NCBI RefSeq assembly: GCF_017873435.1
Contig: NZ_JAGGKG010000001.1
Coordinates: forward strand, 496,001 to 560,000
Length of the DNA: 64,000 nt
Direction of reading: 5' to 3'
From: Paenibacillus turicensis
GTDB taxonomy: Bacteria; Bacillota; Bacilli; Paenibacillales; Paenibacillaceae
This document shows, piece by piece, positions 35,169 to 43,787 of the stretch. Positions within the stretch are counted from its first letter, which is position 1, and every line of letters starts with the position of its first letter. Below the pieces are notes generated by a model that was given only the letters and a program-made list of their open reading frames with translations, searched no databases and was not told the origin of the DNA. Position numbers and translations under genes: made by a program.

Positions 35169-36764
35169 TTAGGCTCCATCCTCCTTGCGATAAGTCTGGG
35201 GACTCACCCCTGTTAGCTTTTTAAAAACGGTAGAAAAATACGAAAAGTTATCAAACCCAACCTGAGACGCAATCATGCTAATACTAGTATCCCCGTTTCT
35301 TAGCAATTCCTTCGCTTTTTCAATTCGGTATTGGTGAATAAAATCCTTGATCACAATTCCTGTCTCGGCTTTAAACAATTTAGCAAGATATTCGGGCGTT
35401 AAGAAAACACTTGCCGCGACATCATTTCTAGAAATGTCCTCCATATAATGCTCCAAAATAAATTGCTTCGCCTTATCAATAATGCTCTCTGATTTTTTTA
35501 CTTCCTCTACGTAATCTAATGTTCTTGTCGAAATAAAGTGAACCCATTTCATCATGTCAAAAACAGAATTGTTGGCACTTACGTTTAATTTCTGTGACAT
35601 TTTATCTGAAAATAGCTTGTGTGCTTGAATCTCCTTTTTGTATAAAAACGTATATACAATTTGCATAAAATCTTGATGAATGGAATACATCGTTGATGCA
35701 TCCAAGCTATTTTTAGCCGCCAACAGCTCAAGCTTATCTTTAATAAAATTGATGATGTTTACCTTTTCACCTTTTGCAAACATTTCTTCTAGCGCTGTAG
35801 CATCAAGCTCATATTGACCTGTAAAATTCACAACCTCCGCATCATTTTCATAAAACACTTTACTGCGAAATGTGAAGTTATTTTGATCTATTTCCTCTAA
35901 TCGCTTTCGATCCTTAGCGAGTGACTGGTGCGTAGCATTACTACATATATAACAAGCGACCATACGCTTTAAATATTGTTTGCAGATTTCAATAAACTCC
36001 TCACACTTCTCTTTTACCTGCTTGTCCGTCACCTTGTCATGGATAATAACAGCAACATAATGGTTACGGTCCGTTGAATAATAAATCACATTTTGAAAAT
36101 CCATTTCACTAACAATGACTTCTGAAGACATCTTTTTCAAAATATATTCAAAGCTAGGATCATCCAAGGACGAACCGGTTGGATTTTCTGATTTTAATAC
36201 ACTCACTAGCACTAAATGATAGTTACCATCAGGGTCCAAAGACAAATTTCTTTTTGTTATTTCATGTTGTATCGCTGATTTTTCAGATGGAATTTTAGAA
36301 AATAAAAGATCTCTCCAAAAATTCCTTAAAATTATTTTTTTATTTTCTAGCCAATATTGCCCATACTCGCTATACTGCTGAAGCCGATTTTCTTCATTAA
36401 TTTTTTCGATCGCTTTTAAAACAGCCATTTCTGTTTTCTCAATGTTAAACGGTTTGGTTAAATAACTGCTCGCTTTATATTCCAAGGCGGTGGAGGCAAA
36501 ATGAAAATTTTCATGGTTCGTTAAAAAGATAAATTCACTTTTATATTGATGTGAACGCACCCATTTTAATAAATCTAGACCAGATTCCTTAGGCATTTCA
36601 ATATCACATAAAACGAGATCAGGTGGCTCCTCCTCAAAGCGTTTTTGTGCGCCAGCAACATGATGTGCAATCCTCACATCTTGAATACCAAGCTTGCTCC
36701 AATCAATCGAATCACGAACAACCTCAGCAGTAAGCAGGTCATCTTCCACGATAAGCAGTTTCAC
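35169..36764 (-). CDS. YesN-type response regulator with AraC DNA-binding domain
   Basis: 531 residues. N-terminal receiver with E7-D8-D9, phospho-acceptor Asp54 (LVLCDIEMP) and LTKPFN. A long middle region (about 140-420) precedes the C-terminal AraC double helix-turn-helix (DISRNDVAASVFLTPEYLAKLFKAETG, IASQVGFDNFSYFSTVFKKLTGVSPQTYR). Activates sugar-uptake operons in response to the paired YesM kinase. It starts at GTG 36764, with AGGAGG inside the end of the kinase gene, three bases after that gene's stop. Likely target is the promoter at 35092-35129. Confidence 0.92.
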   Translation of the reverse strand: MKLLIVEDDLLTAEVVRDSIDWSKLGIQDVRIAHHVAGAQKRFEEEPPDLVLCDIEMPKESGLDLLKWVRSHQYKSEFIFLTNHENFHFASTALEYKASSYLTKPFNIEKTEMAVLKAIEKINEENRLQQYSEYGQYWLENKKIILRNFWRDLLFSKIPSEKSAIQHEITKRNLSLDPDGNYHLVLVSVLKSENPTGSSLDDPSFEYILKKMSSEVIVSEMDFQNVIYYSTDRNHYVAVIIHDKVTDKQVKEKCEEFIEICKQYLKRMVACYICSNATHQSLAKDRKRLEEIDQNNFTFRSKVFYENDAEVVNFTGQYELDATALEEMFAKGEKVNIINFIKDKLELLAAKNSLDASTMYSIHQDFMQIVYTFLYKKEIQAHKLFSDKMSQKLNVSANNSVFDMMKWVHFISTRTLDYVEEVKKSESIIDKAKQFILEHYMEDISRNDVAASVFLTPEYLAKLFKAETGIVIKDFIHQYRIEKAKELLRNGDTSISMIASQVGFDNFSYFSTVFKKLTGVSPQTYRKEDGA

Positions 36765-36766
36765 AG

Positions 36767-38476
36767 CTAGTCCTCCTGTTCCATCGGAATCATGATTTCA
36801 ACTTTTCCTCCTAATGCGTCCACATTAGATATTTTTAACAGGTTATTTTTCCCATACAATAACGATAATGTTCGTTTAATGTTCGAGATGCCAATTTGAT
36901 AGCCATCCATTGAGCCAACCACATCAGAATGGTTTACCTGTTCCAAAATATCCTCTGGAAATCCCTCTCCAGAATCTTCAATAACAATTAAAATACCTGC
37001 TTTACCCTCAAAACTAATCTGATTAATTTTAACAAAAATCGAAAGGGGTTCATCCAACGTCATGGCATGTTTAAACGAATTTTCAATAAATGTATGGATA
37101 ATAAACTGAGGTATCGCCTCCTGCATAATTGTAGGTTCTACATCAAATACGTAAAAAATGCTGTTCGGAAAGCGAATTTCCTGCATATAAAAATAGTTTT
37201 TAATATACTCAATTTCTTCACTAATCGGGACTTTATTTAAACCGCCCTTGAACATATATCTAAGGTGGTTTGATAACGCATCGATAAATTTCCGAATATC
37301 TTCATTTTTGTCTTTGTACGTTAAGCTGTGAATGGTTGTAAGTGCATTCAAGAAAAAGTGAGGTCTAATCTGCATTTGCAGGTATTTTAGCTCTGCCTTC
37401 TGAAGTTCAATTTTTTCTTCATATTGACTTATTTTTAAGCTCTTGATCTCCATCACCATCGAATTAAACGATTGATTCAAAATTTGAAATTCAAGTGATT
37501 TCCCGTTTCCTTCGACTTGATAATCTAAATTGCCCTGCTCTAATCGTTTTGTTCCAACCACAAGTGCACGAATCGGGATTATGATTTCTTTTCTCAAATA
37601 ATTAATAGTCAAGGGCATTAACACTAAGGATATGATACCTAAAAAGACGATAATCCACTGAATATATCCAAGTCCAAGCAGGATACTTTTTTCTTTAATT
37701 ATGATGGACAGCCGCGTAGAGCTTGTCTCTTGATCACTTGAAATCATTAAATATTTTCCGTTGAGCTTATTTACAACTTGACTTTCATTGGGTAGTGGAT
37801 AGGTGATGTCTGAAAGATTCATATTTCCTGCTGTAAATAAAAAATTGCCCGCCATATCCGTTAAAACAACTTGCTGATCCGCATTATTATCCATCACATT
37901 AATAAATGACAGCAAGGTCTCCGCATTAACCAAAGATACGATTAAAGTACCTGAGAAATCATAACCTTTAACAAAATAGACCTTTCCATTAATGGAGATC
38001 GTACTCCATAAATCTTGAAGCGTATATTTCTGTTGACTCAGCTTGTTCCTAATCATATCGGAGGTAGCTACCTTATCTTGTGCTGTTAGTCGCCCACTAC
38101 TATATAGAATTAAGCTATCATTTTGTTTGTTGTACACAGCAAGTGCATCTGTTGTTGCACTGGAGCTAATTCTTTCCGCCAAAATACTAGACAATCTCAT
38201 CGCAGCAAAATATCTTTCTGACTCACTTCCATTATTCAGGCTCGTAATGTCATTTACACCATCCAAAGCGACATCGTTTAAATCCTTCACTGCATTATTT
38301 AAAGAATGGTTAATATCACGGATATGAATATTCATTTCATTCATGGCTGAATTGACCGTATTGGTTCTAATTACATGGAGAGAATAGAGATTGCTTGTAA
38401 TGATGACAGCAAGAAGAACAATCATGACGACTGAAGTCCCCGCACTAATTTTAAATACTAAAGATTTCTTGCGCAT
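36767..38476 (-). CDS. YesM-type sensor histidine kinase
   Basis: 569 residues. Membrane helices near 10-30 and 268-290 enclose a 240-residue extracytoplasmic sensor. Then HAMP (about 295-345), His_kinase domain with QMQIRPHFFLNALTTIHSL (phospho-acceptor His) and an ATPase with FIENSFKHAM and EDSGEGFPED. This is the YesM family that senses extracellular carbohydrate, often with a binding protein. GAGGGG precedes the ATG. Upstream gap carries a MITE. Confidence 0.92.
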   Translation of the reverse strand: MRKKSLVFKISAGTSVVMIVLLAVIITSNLYSLHVIRTNTVNSAMNEMNIHIRDINHSLNNAVKDLNDVALDGVNDITSLNNGSESERYFAAMRLSSILAERISSSATTDALAVYNKQNDSLILYSSGRLTAQDKVATSDMIRNKLSQQKYTLQDLWSTISINGKVYFVKGYDFSGTLIVSLVNAETLLSFINVMDNNADQQVVLTDMAGNFLFTAGNMNLSDITYPLPNESQVVNKLNGKYLMISSDQETSSTRLSIIIKEKSILLGLGYIQWIIVFLGIISLVLMPLTINYLRKEIIIPIRALVVGTKRLEQGNLDYQVEGNGKSLEFQILNQSFNSMVMEIKSLKISQYEEKIELQKAELKYLQMQIRPHFFLNALTTIHSLTYKDKNEDIRKFIDALSNHLRYMFKGGLNKVPISEEIEYIKNYFYMQEIRFPNSIFYVFDVEPTIMQEAIPQFIIHTFIENSFKHAMTLDEPLSIFVKINQISFEGKAGILIVIEDSGEGFPEDILEQVNHSDVVGSMDGYQIGISNIKRTLSLLYGKNNLLKISNVDALGGKVEIMIPMEQED

Positions 38477-38649
38477 AATTATGTTCCCCTCATCATGAAT
38501 ATTGGGATTCTAGTGCCAAATGCTTACCTTTGCAACCATTGATATAACAACTGACTTAACCACTGATGCAAAAGTTATCGAGATTATAATTCTTGCAGCT
38601 TTGTTTAGTATTGTTGCATGTTTTATGTTTTTTATGAAGTCTTTTATTT

Positions 38650-38862
38650 GGCTCAATACAATAATCAGTCCTTGACAATTATGAAGTAAGAGGCTACGTA
38701 GCAGGGAGTGGCTTCAACCGCTGTTAAGGCCCCATTTTCTTTATAACATGTATTGAATTGATGAAATTGTGACCTTAAAGGCGGGCGCGTTCGCTTCTCC
38801 ACCATCTCCCTGCTCCTTCGCTTCGTTAGCTTATTGTCAATTACCGATTCTTAAGTTGAGCC
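38650..38862. mobile_element. MITE-like inverted-repeat element, copy 2, with 8-bp target duplication
   Basis: 213 bp, ends GGCTCAATACAATAATC and, in reverse complement, GGCTCAACTTAAGAATC. Direct repeat TTTTATTT flanks it on both sides (38642-38649 and 38863-38870), a clean 8-bp target-site duplication. It shares its terminal repeats and most of its interior with copy 1 at 909. No coding capacity. GGCTC-type ends and 8-bp duplications are features I associate with ISL3-family transposition, so a full ISL3-like element elsewhere in the genome may mobilise it (inference). It occupies most of the 445-bp gap upstream of the yesM-type gene. Confidence 0.82.
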
Positions 38863-38877
38863 TTTTATTTTAACAGA

Positions 38878-38908
38878 GAAAAAAAAGACGCTCAGCTTGT
38901 GAGCGCCT
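38878..38908 (-). terminator. intrinsic terminator of the AlkX-like gene
   Basis: Minus strand GGCGCTCA / TGAGCGTC stem with a 5-base loop followed by a run of eight or more T. Confidence 0.85.
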
Positions 38909-38921
38909 TCCTTCTATACGA

Positions 38922-40121
38922 TTAAAACTCAGACTCTATCTTTAGAACTTGACAGTCATTAAACAGAGCAAATCTATGGAAACAATGGTTCAAGGATGTC
39001 CGTAATTTATTCGTTAACTTAATGCCACTCTCCAACCATATTCCTTTAACAACAAGGATGCCCTCTTTTCGCAAGGCAACAATTTCAGCCCTTCCCACAA
39101 ATTTATCGCCATATAATAAAGGCAACACATAATGGCCAAATTTCCGTTTAGATGCAGGGGTATATATCTCCCAGGTATAGTCAAAGTCAAACAACATATG
39201 GATCAGCTTTCGGTCCCAAATTAAGTTATCTAGCGGAGCAATTAACTCACAACGTTGTTTGGTTGTTGATTTTGTATTTTGTATAACCGCTTCTACAAGT
39301 GGTAGGTCTGCCTTAAGACAATAAAGTGTATCCTTTATAGGCTCTACATTTATTTCAACAATCTCATCTTCGATTAGCAATTGACGAAAAACCTCGTTCC
39401 GTTGTGTCGCTTTTAATCCCCAAATATGAAGCCAAGCATCTGAAGCTCGGTTCCATAAGAGGCCAACACCACCGATTCGACGGAGTACACGCCATTTGTA
39501 ATGCTCAAGCTCATCCTCCAACGGCTCCGCTGCATTTAACAAATTGGATGGGATGTAGTTTTTGGCAACATCATAATATTTACGTGTGCCTTTTTTATGA
39601 TGGATAATTAACTCCCCTGCCGAATACATCTGCTCAAGCATCGATCGAGATACATTAGTGCCACCACTCCAATGAATCGCGGATTGCCAAGTAAAGTCTC
39701 CATCTACTTTCAATTCATGTGAGCTTAACGGGCCATTGTTCTGGAGAGAAGTCAAAACTTGCCTCTTCAATTCCTTCATTTGTGGAAAAGACTGTTCATG
39801 TTGGCGGGCAGCTTGTCTATAACGCTCAAAATAGGGCCAGTCCTCTAGCGGTATAATCGCTAAATTTTTATCTGGATAATCGACTAGCAGTCTATCTTGA
39901 TATAATAATTCCTCCAACATTTCCTTATTAAAGCCTTTAACTCGTGACTGCAATACCAGTTCAGCATTTTTTCCACATACATCAATAGGATCATACTGAA
40001 TACATCCAACCTGTCGCACAAAATCAACAACGCCTTGTTTTCCAAGAAATCGATATGAATCCATTAGACCATGCTTTAATAATAAAAATTGTCGTGCTTG
40101 TTGTTTCGTCAACTGAATCAT
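38922..40121 (-). CDS. YcaQ/AlkX-family DNA glycosylase (winged-helix, HTH_42)
   Basis: 399 residues. The family's catalytic motif appears as Q-Y-D in GCIQYDPIDV, the QxD variant of YcaQ/AlkX rather than the QxQ of AlkZ. These enzymes excise alkylated bases and can unhook interstrand crosslinks. Further family stretches are DYPDKNLAIIPLEDWPYFERYR, LIAPLDNLIWDRKL, and FDFDYTWEIYTPASKRKFGHYVLPLLYGD. ATG 40121 (MIQLTKQQ) has GAAGGAG about 11 bases upstream; an upstream in-frame start would cover that site. Monocistronic. Confidence 0.85.
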   Translation of the reverse strand: MIQLTKQQARQFLLLKHGLMDSYRFLGKQGVVDFVRQVGCIQYDPIDVCGKNAELVLQSRVKGFNKEMLEELLYQDRLLVDYPDKNLAIIPLEDWPYFERYRQAARQHEQSFPQMKELKRQVLTSLQNNGPLSSHELKVDGDFTWQSAIHWSGGTNVSRSMLEQMYSAGELIIHHKKGTRKYYDVAKNYIPSNLLNAAEPLEDELEHYKWRVLRRIGGVGLLWNRASDAWLHIWGLKATQRNEVFRQLLIEDEIVEINVEPIKDTLYCLKADLPLVEAVIQNTKSTTKQRCELIAPLDNLIWDRKLIHMLFDFDYTWEIYTPASKRKFGHYVLPLLYGDKFVGRAEIVALRKEGILVVKGIWLESGIKLTNKLRTSLNHCFHRFALFNDCQVLKIESEF

Positions 40122-40203
40122 ATAGACGTCAACTCCTTCAAAAAAAGGGAACAAATATTCTTATTTGATTGTACTATTTTTTGAAGTATGAACACAAATC
40201 ATT

Positions 40204-42009
40204 TTATTTTAATAACTGCAACACCGCTTGGGAGCTTTGATTAGATTGTGCTAACATCGCTTGTGCCGCTTGCGTTAAAATATTTGACTTTGTATAATCT
40301 AACATCTCCTTAGCAATATCGGCATCACGAATGCGGGATTCGGCGGAGGTTAAGTTTTCAAGCGAATTCCCTACATTATTTAAAGAATGCTCCATTCGAT
40401 TTTGTAGCGCTCCATAAATCCCTCGATAATGTGATACCTTTGCTACTGCTCCATCGGTTTTGGCTAACGCTTGCTCAGGGATAGAAGGTGGTAACAATCC
40501 TAGGTTTGAAATCCCTAATCCCTTAGCATCTACAGTAAATAACGGAATAGAAATGGTCTGTCCGCTATTAGCTCCTGTCTGGATATCTAACTTTGGCGAG
40601 ATAAAATCAATATCCTTAATTTTTGTCGTTACAGTCGTTTCAATATGTTTAGTGACTTCGGTTTCTCGTGTTCGTTCATACACATCTAAATTTAGCGAAA
40701 ATGGGCCATACTTAAAGCCAAGCGTTACACTTGTTCCTTGAGGGATCGTTAAATCCCATTCAAAATCAATCTGTGGTTGACCACCAGCTGGATTATTGAT
40801 TGTAAGCGTTGTCGGCGAGGTGAAACCAAGCGCATCATCAAATATTAGACCTGCATTTGCGTCTCTTCCCGTCATGCTAAATGTGTTTCCAGATGGTGGA
40901 TTGAAATTGTTGTTTCCAACTGGTAAAGGATTACCGTCCGCATCCATAATTACTGAGTTTACTGGTGGGTCAATTTTATTACTGAGCTTAATGTTAGAAT
41001 CAGATGAGTCTGTATTGTTAATCACATATTTAATTTCCATTGAATTATCCGCTAATACTGTTCTGTATCTTGTAATTGTTACATTCGTATTAGAAAATCT
41101 CATATAATCAACAGCAGGCACAGAACCAACACCACTACTTGCCGTATATTCTACACTTCTTTTCACTCCATTAGCTTCCATATTTTCAAACATTGTTCCA
41201 TAAGCCCTGCCTAAATTTTTGGGACCAAACAATGTTTCATTTGATCCCGCAGAATACCAATAAGCTGATGTAGTATATTTGGGATCATCAGAGGCAAGTA
41301 ACGATTCATACACTTTAGTATTTGTATCACTTTGTATTGAAGTATGTATATCAACCTCATATTCGTTATAACCCGTTCTTCCATCTGGTAGAGAGATAGG
41401 GGTAATATTGTTCGTATTCGAATATGTATCTGTCGTCTTGGATGTGTCTGTATCGCTTATTAAATGGCGAGGTTCTTCACTTGTTCCTCGTGGTTTATAT
41501 TCTACATTAATAGCTGTGGAGCTAGTTGTAGGAGGATCACTAATAGAAACAGCTACATTATTACTGGATCGATCCTCTAATATTTGATAATTATTTCTCC
41601 CTAATAAGTTCATGGTATTATACTCTGTTTTGGTAGATATGCTATCAATCTCAGCTGTAAGAGCATGAATTTCTTCGTCAATCTTTTTTCTATCTTCGTC
41701 GGTTGCTGTGTCGTTTAAGCCTTGCACAATCAGTTCTCGTTGTCGTTGTAAAATGTTTGTTATTTCTTGCATTCCACTTTCGGCTGTTTGAATTAGAGAA
41801 ATACCATCACGTGTATTTCTTTCTGCCTGCGCTAATCCACGAATTTGTCCTCTCATTTTCTCAGATATAGCTAGCCCTGCCGCATCATCCCCCGCTTTGT
41901 TAATACGCAATCCAGAAGATAGCTTCCCTACAGCTTTATCTGAAGCTTTATTGTTTTTATTTAATGAATTTAATGTATTTATCGCCGAGATATTATGTGC
42001 TACTCTCAT
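40204..42009 (-). CDS. flagellin with large central domain
   Basis: 601 residues. Conserved D0/D1 ends are present: N-terminal MRVAHNISAINTLNSL, GLRINKAGDDAAGLAISEKM, RDGISLIQTAESGMQE; C-terminal NRMEHSLNNVGNSLENLTSAESRIRDADIAKEM and a final helix ending SSQAVLQLLK. Between about 150 and 495 lies a variable, Asn/Thr-rich beta domain, so the protein is more than twice the usual Bacillus length. It is exported by the flagellar type III system and forms the filament. No other flagellar gene (fliD, fliS, csrA) adjoins it. GGTGG precedes the ATG. I find no convincing sigma-D promoter upstream. Confidence 0.92.
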   Translation of the reverse strand: MRVAHNISAINTLNSLNKNNKASDKAVGKLSSGLRINKAGDDAAGLAISEKMRGQIRGLAQAERNTRDGISLIQTAESGMQEITNILQRQRELIVQGLNDTATDEDRKKIDEEIHALTAEIDSISTKTEYNTMNLLGRNNYQILEDRSSNNVAVSISDPPTTSSTAINVEYKPRGTSEEPRHLISDTDTSKTTDTYSNTNNITPISLPDGRTGYNEYEVDIHTSIQSDTNTKVYESLLASDDPKYTTSAYWYSAGSNETLFGPKNLGRAYGTMFENMEANGVKRSVEYTASSGVGSVPAVDYMRFSNTNVTITRYRTVLADNSMEIKYVINNTDSSDSNIKLSNKIDPPVNSVIMDADGNPLPVGNNNFNPPSGNTFSMTGRDANAGLIFDDALGFTSPTTLTINNPAGGQPQIDFEWDLTIPQGTSVTLGFKYGPFSLNLDVYERTRETEVTKHIETTVTTKIKDIDFISPKLDIQTGANSGQTISIPLFTVDAKGLGISNLGLLPPSIPEQALAKTDGAVAKVSHYRGIYGALQNRMEHSLNNVGNSLENLTSAESRIRDADIAKEMLDYTKSNILTQAAQAMLAQSNQSSQAVLQLLK

Positions 42010-42189
42010 TTTCCCACCGCCTAGAAAGTCTCTATCATCTTCAAATCATATTTCCAGCATTTAACTGATATTTTACAATATTATTCCGATTAGGTATATA
42101 GCCCCTGTTTGTATCCAATATTTAGATCAGATAGCCTAAAATTATCCCCTAGTTGATAGTTCAATCATTTATATATTCGCCTTTTTCTA

Positions 42190-42218
42190 TAGACTAATCA
42201 CTATTAGAGATTTATAAT
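42190..42218 (+). promoter_or_regulatory. predicted promoter of guaD
   Basis: -35 TAGACT (42190-42195), 17-bp spacer, perfect -10 TATAAT (42213-42218). Just downstream, AAATACGAACATT (42234-42246) matches the Bacillus PurBox (AWWWCCGAACWWT) at 12 of 13 positions, but only one box is present where PurR normally needs two, so PurR control is weakly supported. Confidence 0.45.
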
Positions 42219-42258
42219 AACAAAAAACCATAAAAATACGAACATTAAGGAGATATCT

Positions 42259-43686
42259 ATGGATAAATATATGTTATTGTTTCAAGGAACTGCTTTTTCC
42301 AGTAAGTCTCCCAAAGAAATCGAAATTTTAGCGGATTATTTATTTGCGATTAATGCGGATGGAATCATTGAAAAGGTCGTTGCACCACAGGATGAGGAAT
42401 ATCAAGCTTTAATAGAAGCCTATCAAGGCACAGACCGCTTTCATCGCTTAGATGAAGGTCAATATTTACTCCCTGGGTTTATCGATTTACATGTACATGC
42501 GCCACAGTGGGCACAATCGGGTACAGCTTTAGATATTCCGCTTTATGACTGGTTGAACACGTACACGTTCCCATTGGAATCTAAATTTGCAGATTTAGAT
42601 TTTGCAAAGCTAGTTTATGAGGATTTAGTCAGCACATTGCTTGCCAATGGAACCACGACAGTGTTGTATTTTGCTACAGTGCATAAAGAAGCTAGTTTGC
42701 TACTCGCTGAAATCTGTGCACGACAAGGGCAACGGGCACTCGTTGGCAAGGTTGTTATGGATGATGCTGAGCAAACACCCCATTACTATCGAGACGCCAG
42801 CACAGCAACGGCTTTGCAAGATACAGAGGACTTTATAGTTGCGGTGCAGGAGCTTGCTAAAAATGTGAAGCAAGGTGTGTATCCTGTTGTAACACCACGT
42901 TTTATTCCAAGTTGTACAGATGAAGCACTAGAGGGACTAGGCAAGCTCGCTGCTAAATATGATGCCCATGTACAATCTCATTGTAGTGAAAGCGATTGGG
43001 CTCACCGTTTTGTGCAAGATCGTTGTCATAAAAATGACGCCTTTGCCTTGCATGACTTTGGACTACTACGAGACAAGGCAGTGATGGCACATTGCAACTT
43101 CCTTGATGATGCAGACGCTGATCTCTTTGCAGAAACAGGAACTGCTATTGCACATTGTCCAATTTCTAATGCTTATTTTTCTAATAGTGTCATTCCTACT
43201 GCCCGCTTTCAAGCGAAAGGCATCGACATTGGTTTAGGGACAGATATTTCAGGCGGATTTTCACCTAGCTTATTTGATAATGTAAGACAAGCGGTAATTT
43301 CATCGAGAATGCTGGAGGATGGTGTAAACCCTGCAATATCCCCTGAGGAACGTGGGGTTCCAAATTCAAGACTGACAGTTGATGAGGCTTTTTATTTAGC
43401 TACTGCGGGTGGCGGTGAAAGTTTAAGCTTACCGATTGGTCGGATTCAGCCAAGCTATGCATGGGATGTGCAGATCATTGACACTACGTTACCTTCTGCT
43501 AAGTTACCTATTTTTAATACGGACAATAATAATGCCAAGAATGGAGAAAATAGGGATATAAATACGAATAGAGAAGATTTGCATGGCATTTTCCAGAAAA
43601 TCATGTATTTAAGTAGACCTGAAAATATCCGTGAGGTATGGGTACAAGGTGAAAAGGTACACTCTCGCGACTCAAAGACTCTATAA
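42259..43686 (+). CDS. guaD: guanine deaminase (amidohydrolase superfamily)
   Basis: 475 residues. Converts guanine to xanthine and ammonia; zinc enzyme. Metal and substrate motifs: PGFIDLHVHAPQW (HxH), QSHCSES, MAHCNFL, AHCPISNAYFSN and GTDISGGFSP with the catalytic Asp. PGFID-H-HA-Q is specific to the eukaryote/E. coli type GuaD, unlike the small CDA-type GuaD of B. subtilis. AAGGAG precedes the ATG. Followed after 101 bp by a purine permease, forming a guanine/xanthine salvage pair. Confidence 0.93.
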   Translation: MDKYMLLFQGTAFSSKSPKEIEILADYLFAINADGIIEKVVAPQDEEYQALIEAYQGTDRFHRLDEGQYLLPGFIDLHVHAPQWAQSGTALDIPLYDWLNTYTFPLESKFADLDFAKLVYEDLVSTLLANGTTTVLYFATVHKEASLLLAEICARQGQRALVGKVVMDDAEQTPHYYRDASTATALQDTEDFIVAVQELAKNVKQGVYPVVTPRFIPSCTDEALEGLGKLAAKYDAHVQSHCSESDWAHRFVQDRCHKNDAFALHDFGLLRDKAVMAHCNFLDDADADLFAETGTAIAHCPISNAYFSNSVIPTARFQAKGIDIGLGTDISGGFSPSLFDNVRQAVISSRMLEDGVNPAISPEERGVPNSRLTVDEAFYLATAGGGESLSLPIGRIQPSYAWDVQIIDTTLPSAKLPIFNTDNNNAKNGENRDINTNREDLHGIFQKIMYLSRPENIREVWVQGEKVHSRDSKTL

Positions 43687-43787
43687 ACAGACTTATCTCT
43701 TAAATTAGATCAGATTTTCTCGTTCATTTTTTGTTCTATCTCTCAGCTTCTTAGCTTACAAAATAAAAATCAGAGGTGTACATCTCA

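Noticed and set aside
42010..42200. Sigma-D promoter for the flagellin gene
   Set aside because: TAAA words and GGCTATAT/GGGGATAA words exist, but spacers are 17-18 instead of 15 and the -10 match is only 6 of 8.
42234..42246. PurR operator before guaD
   Set aside because: Only a single PurBox-like word; the second, inverted box needed by PurR is not found at the expected distance.
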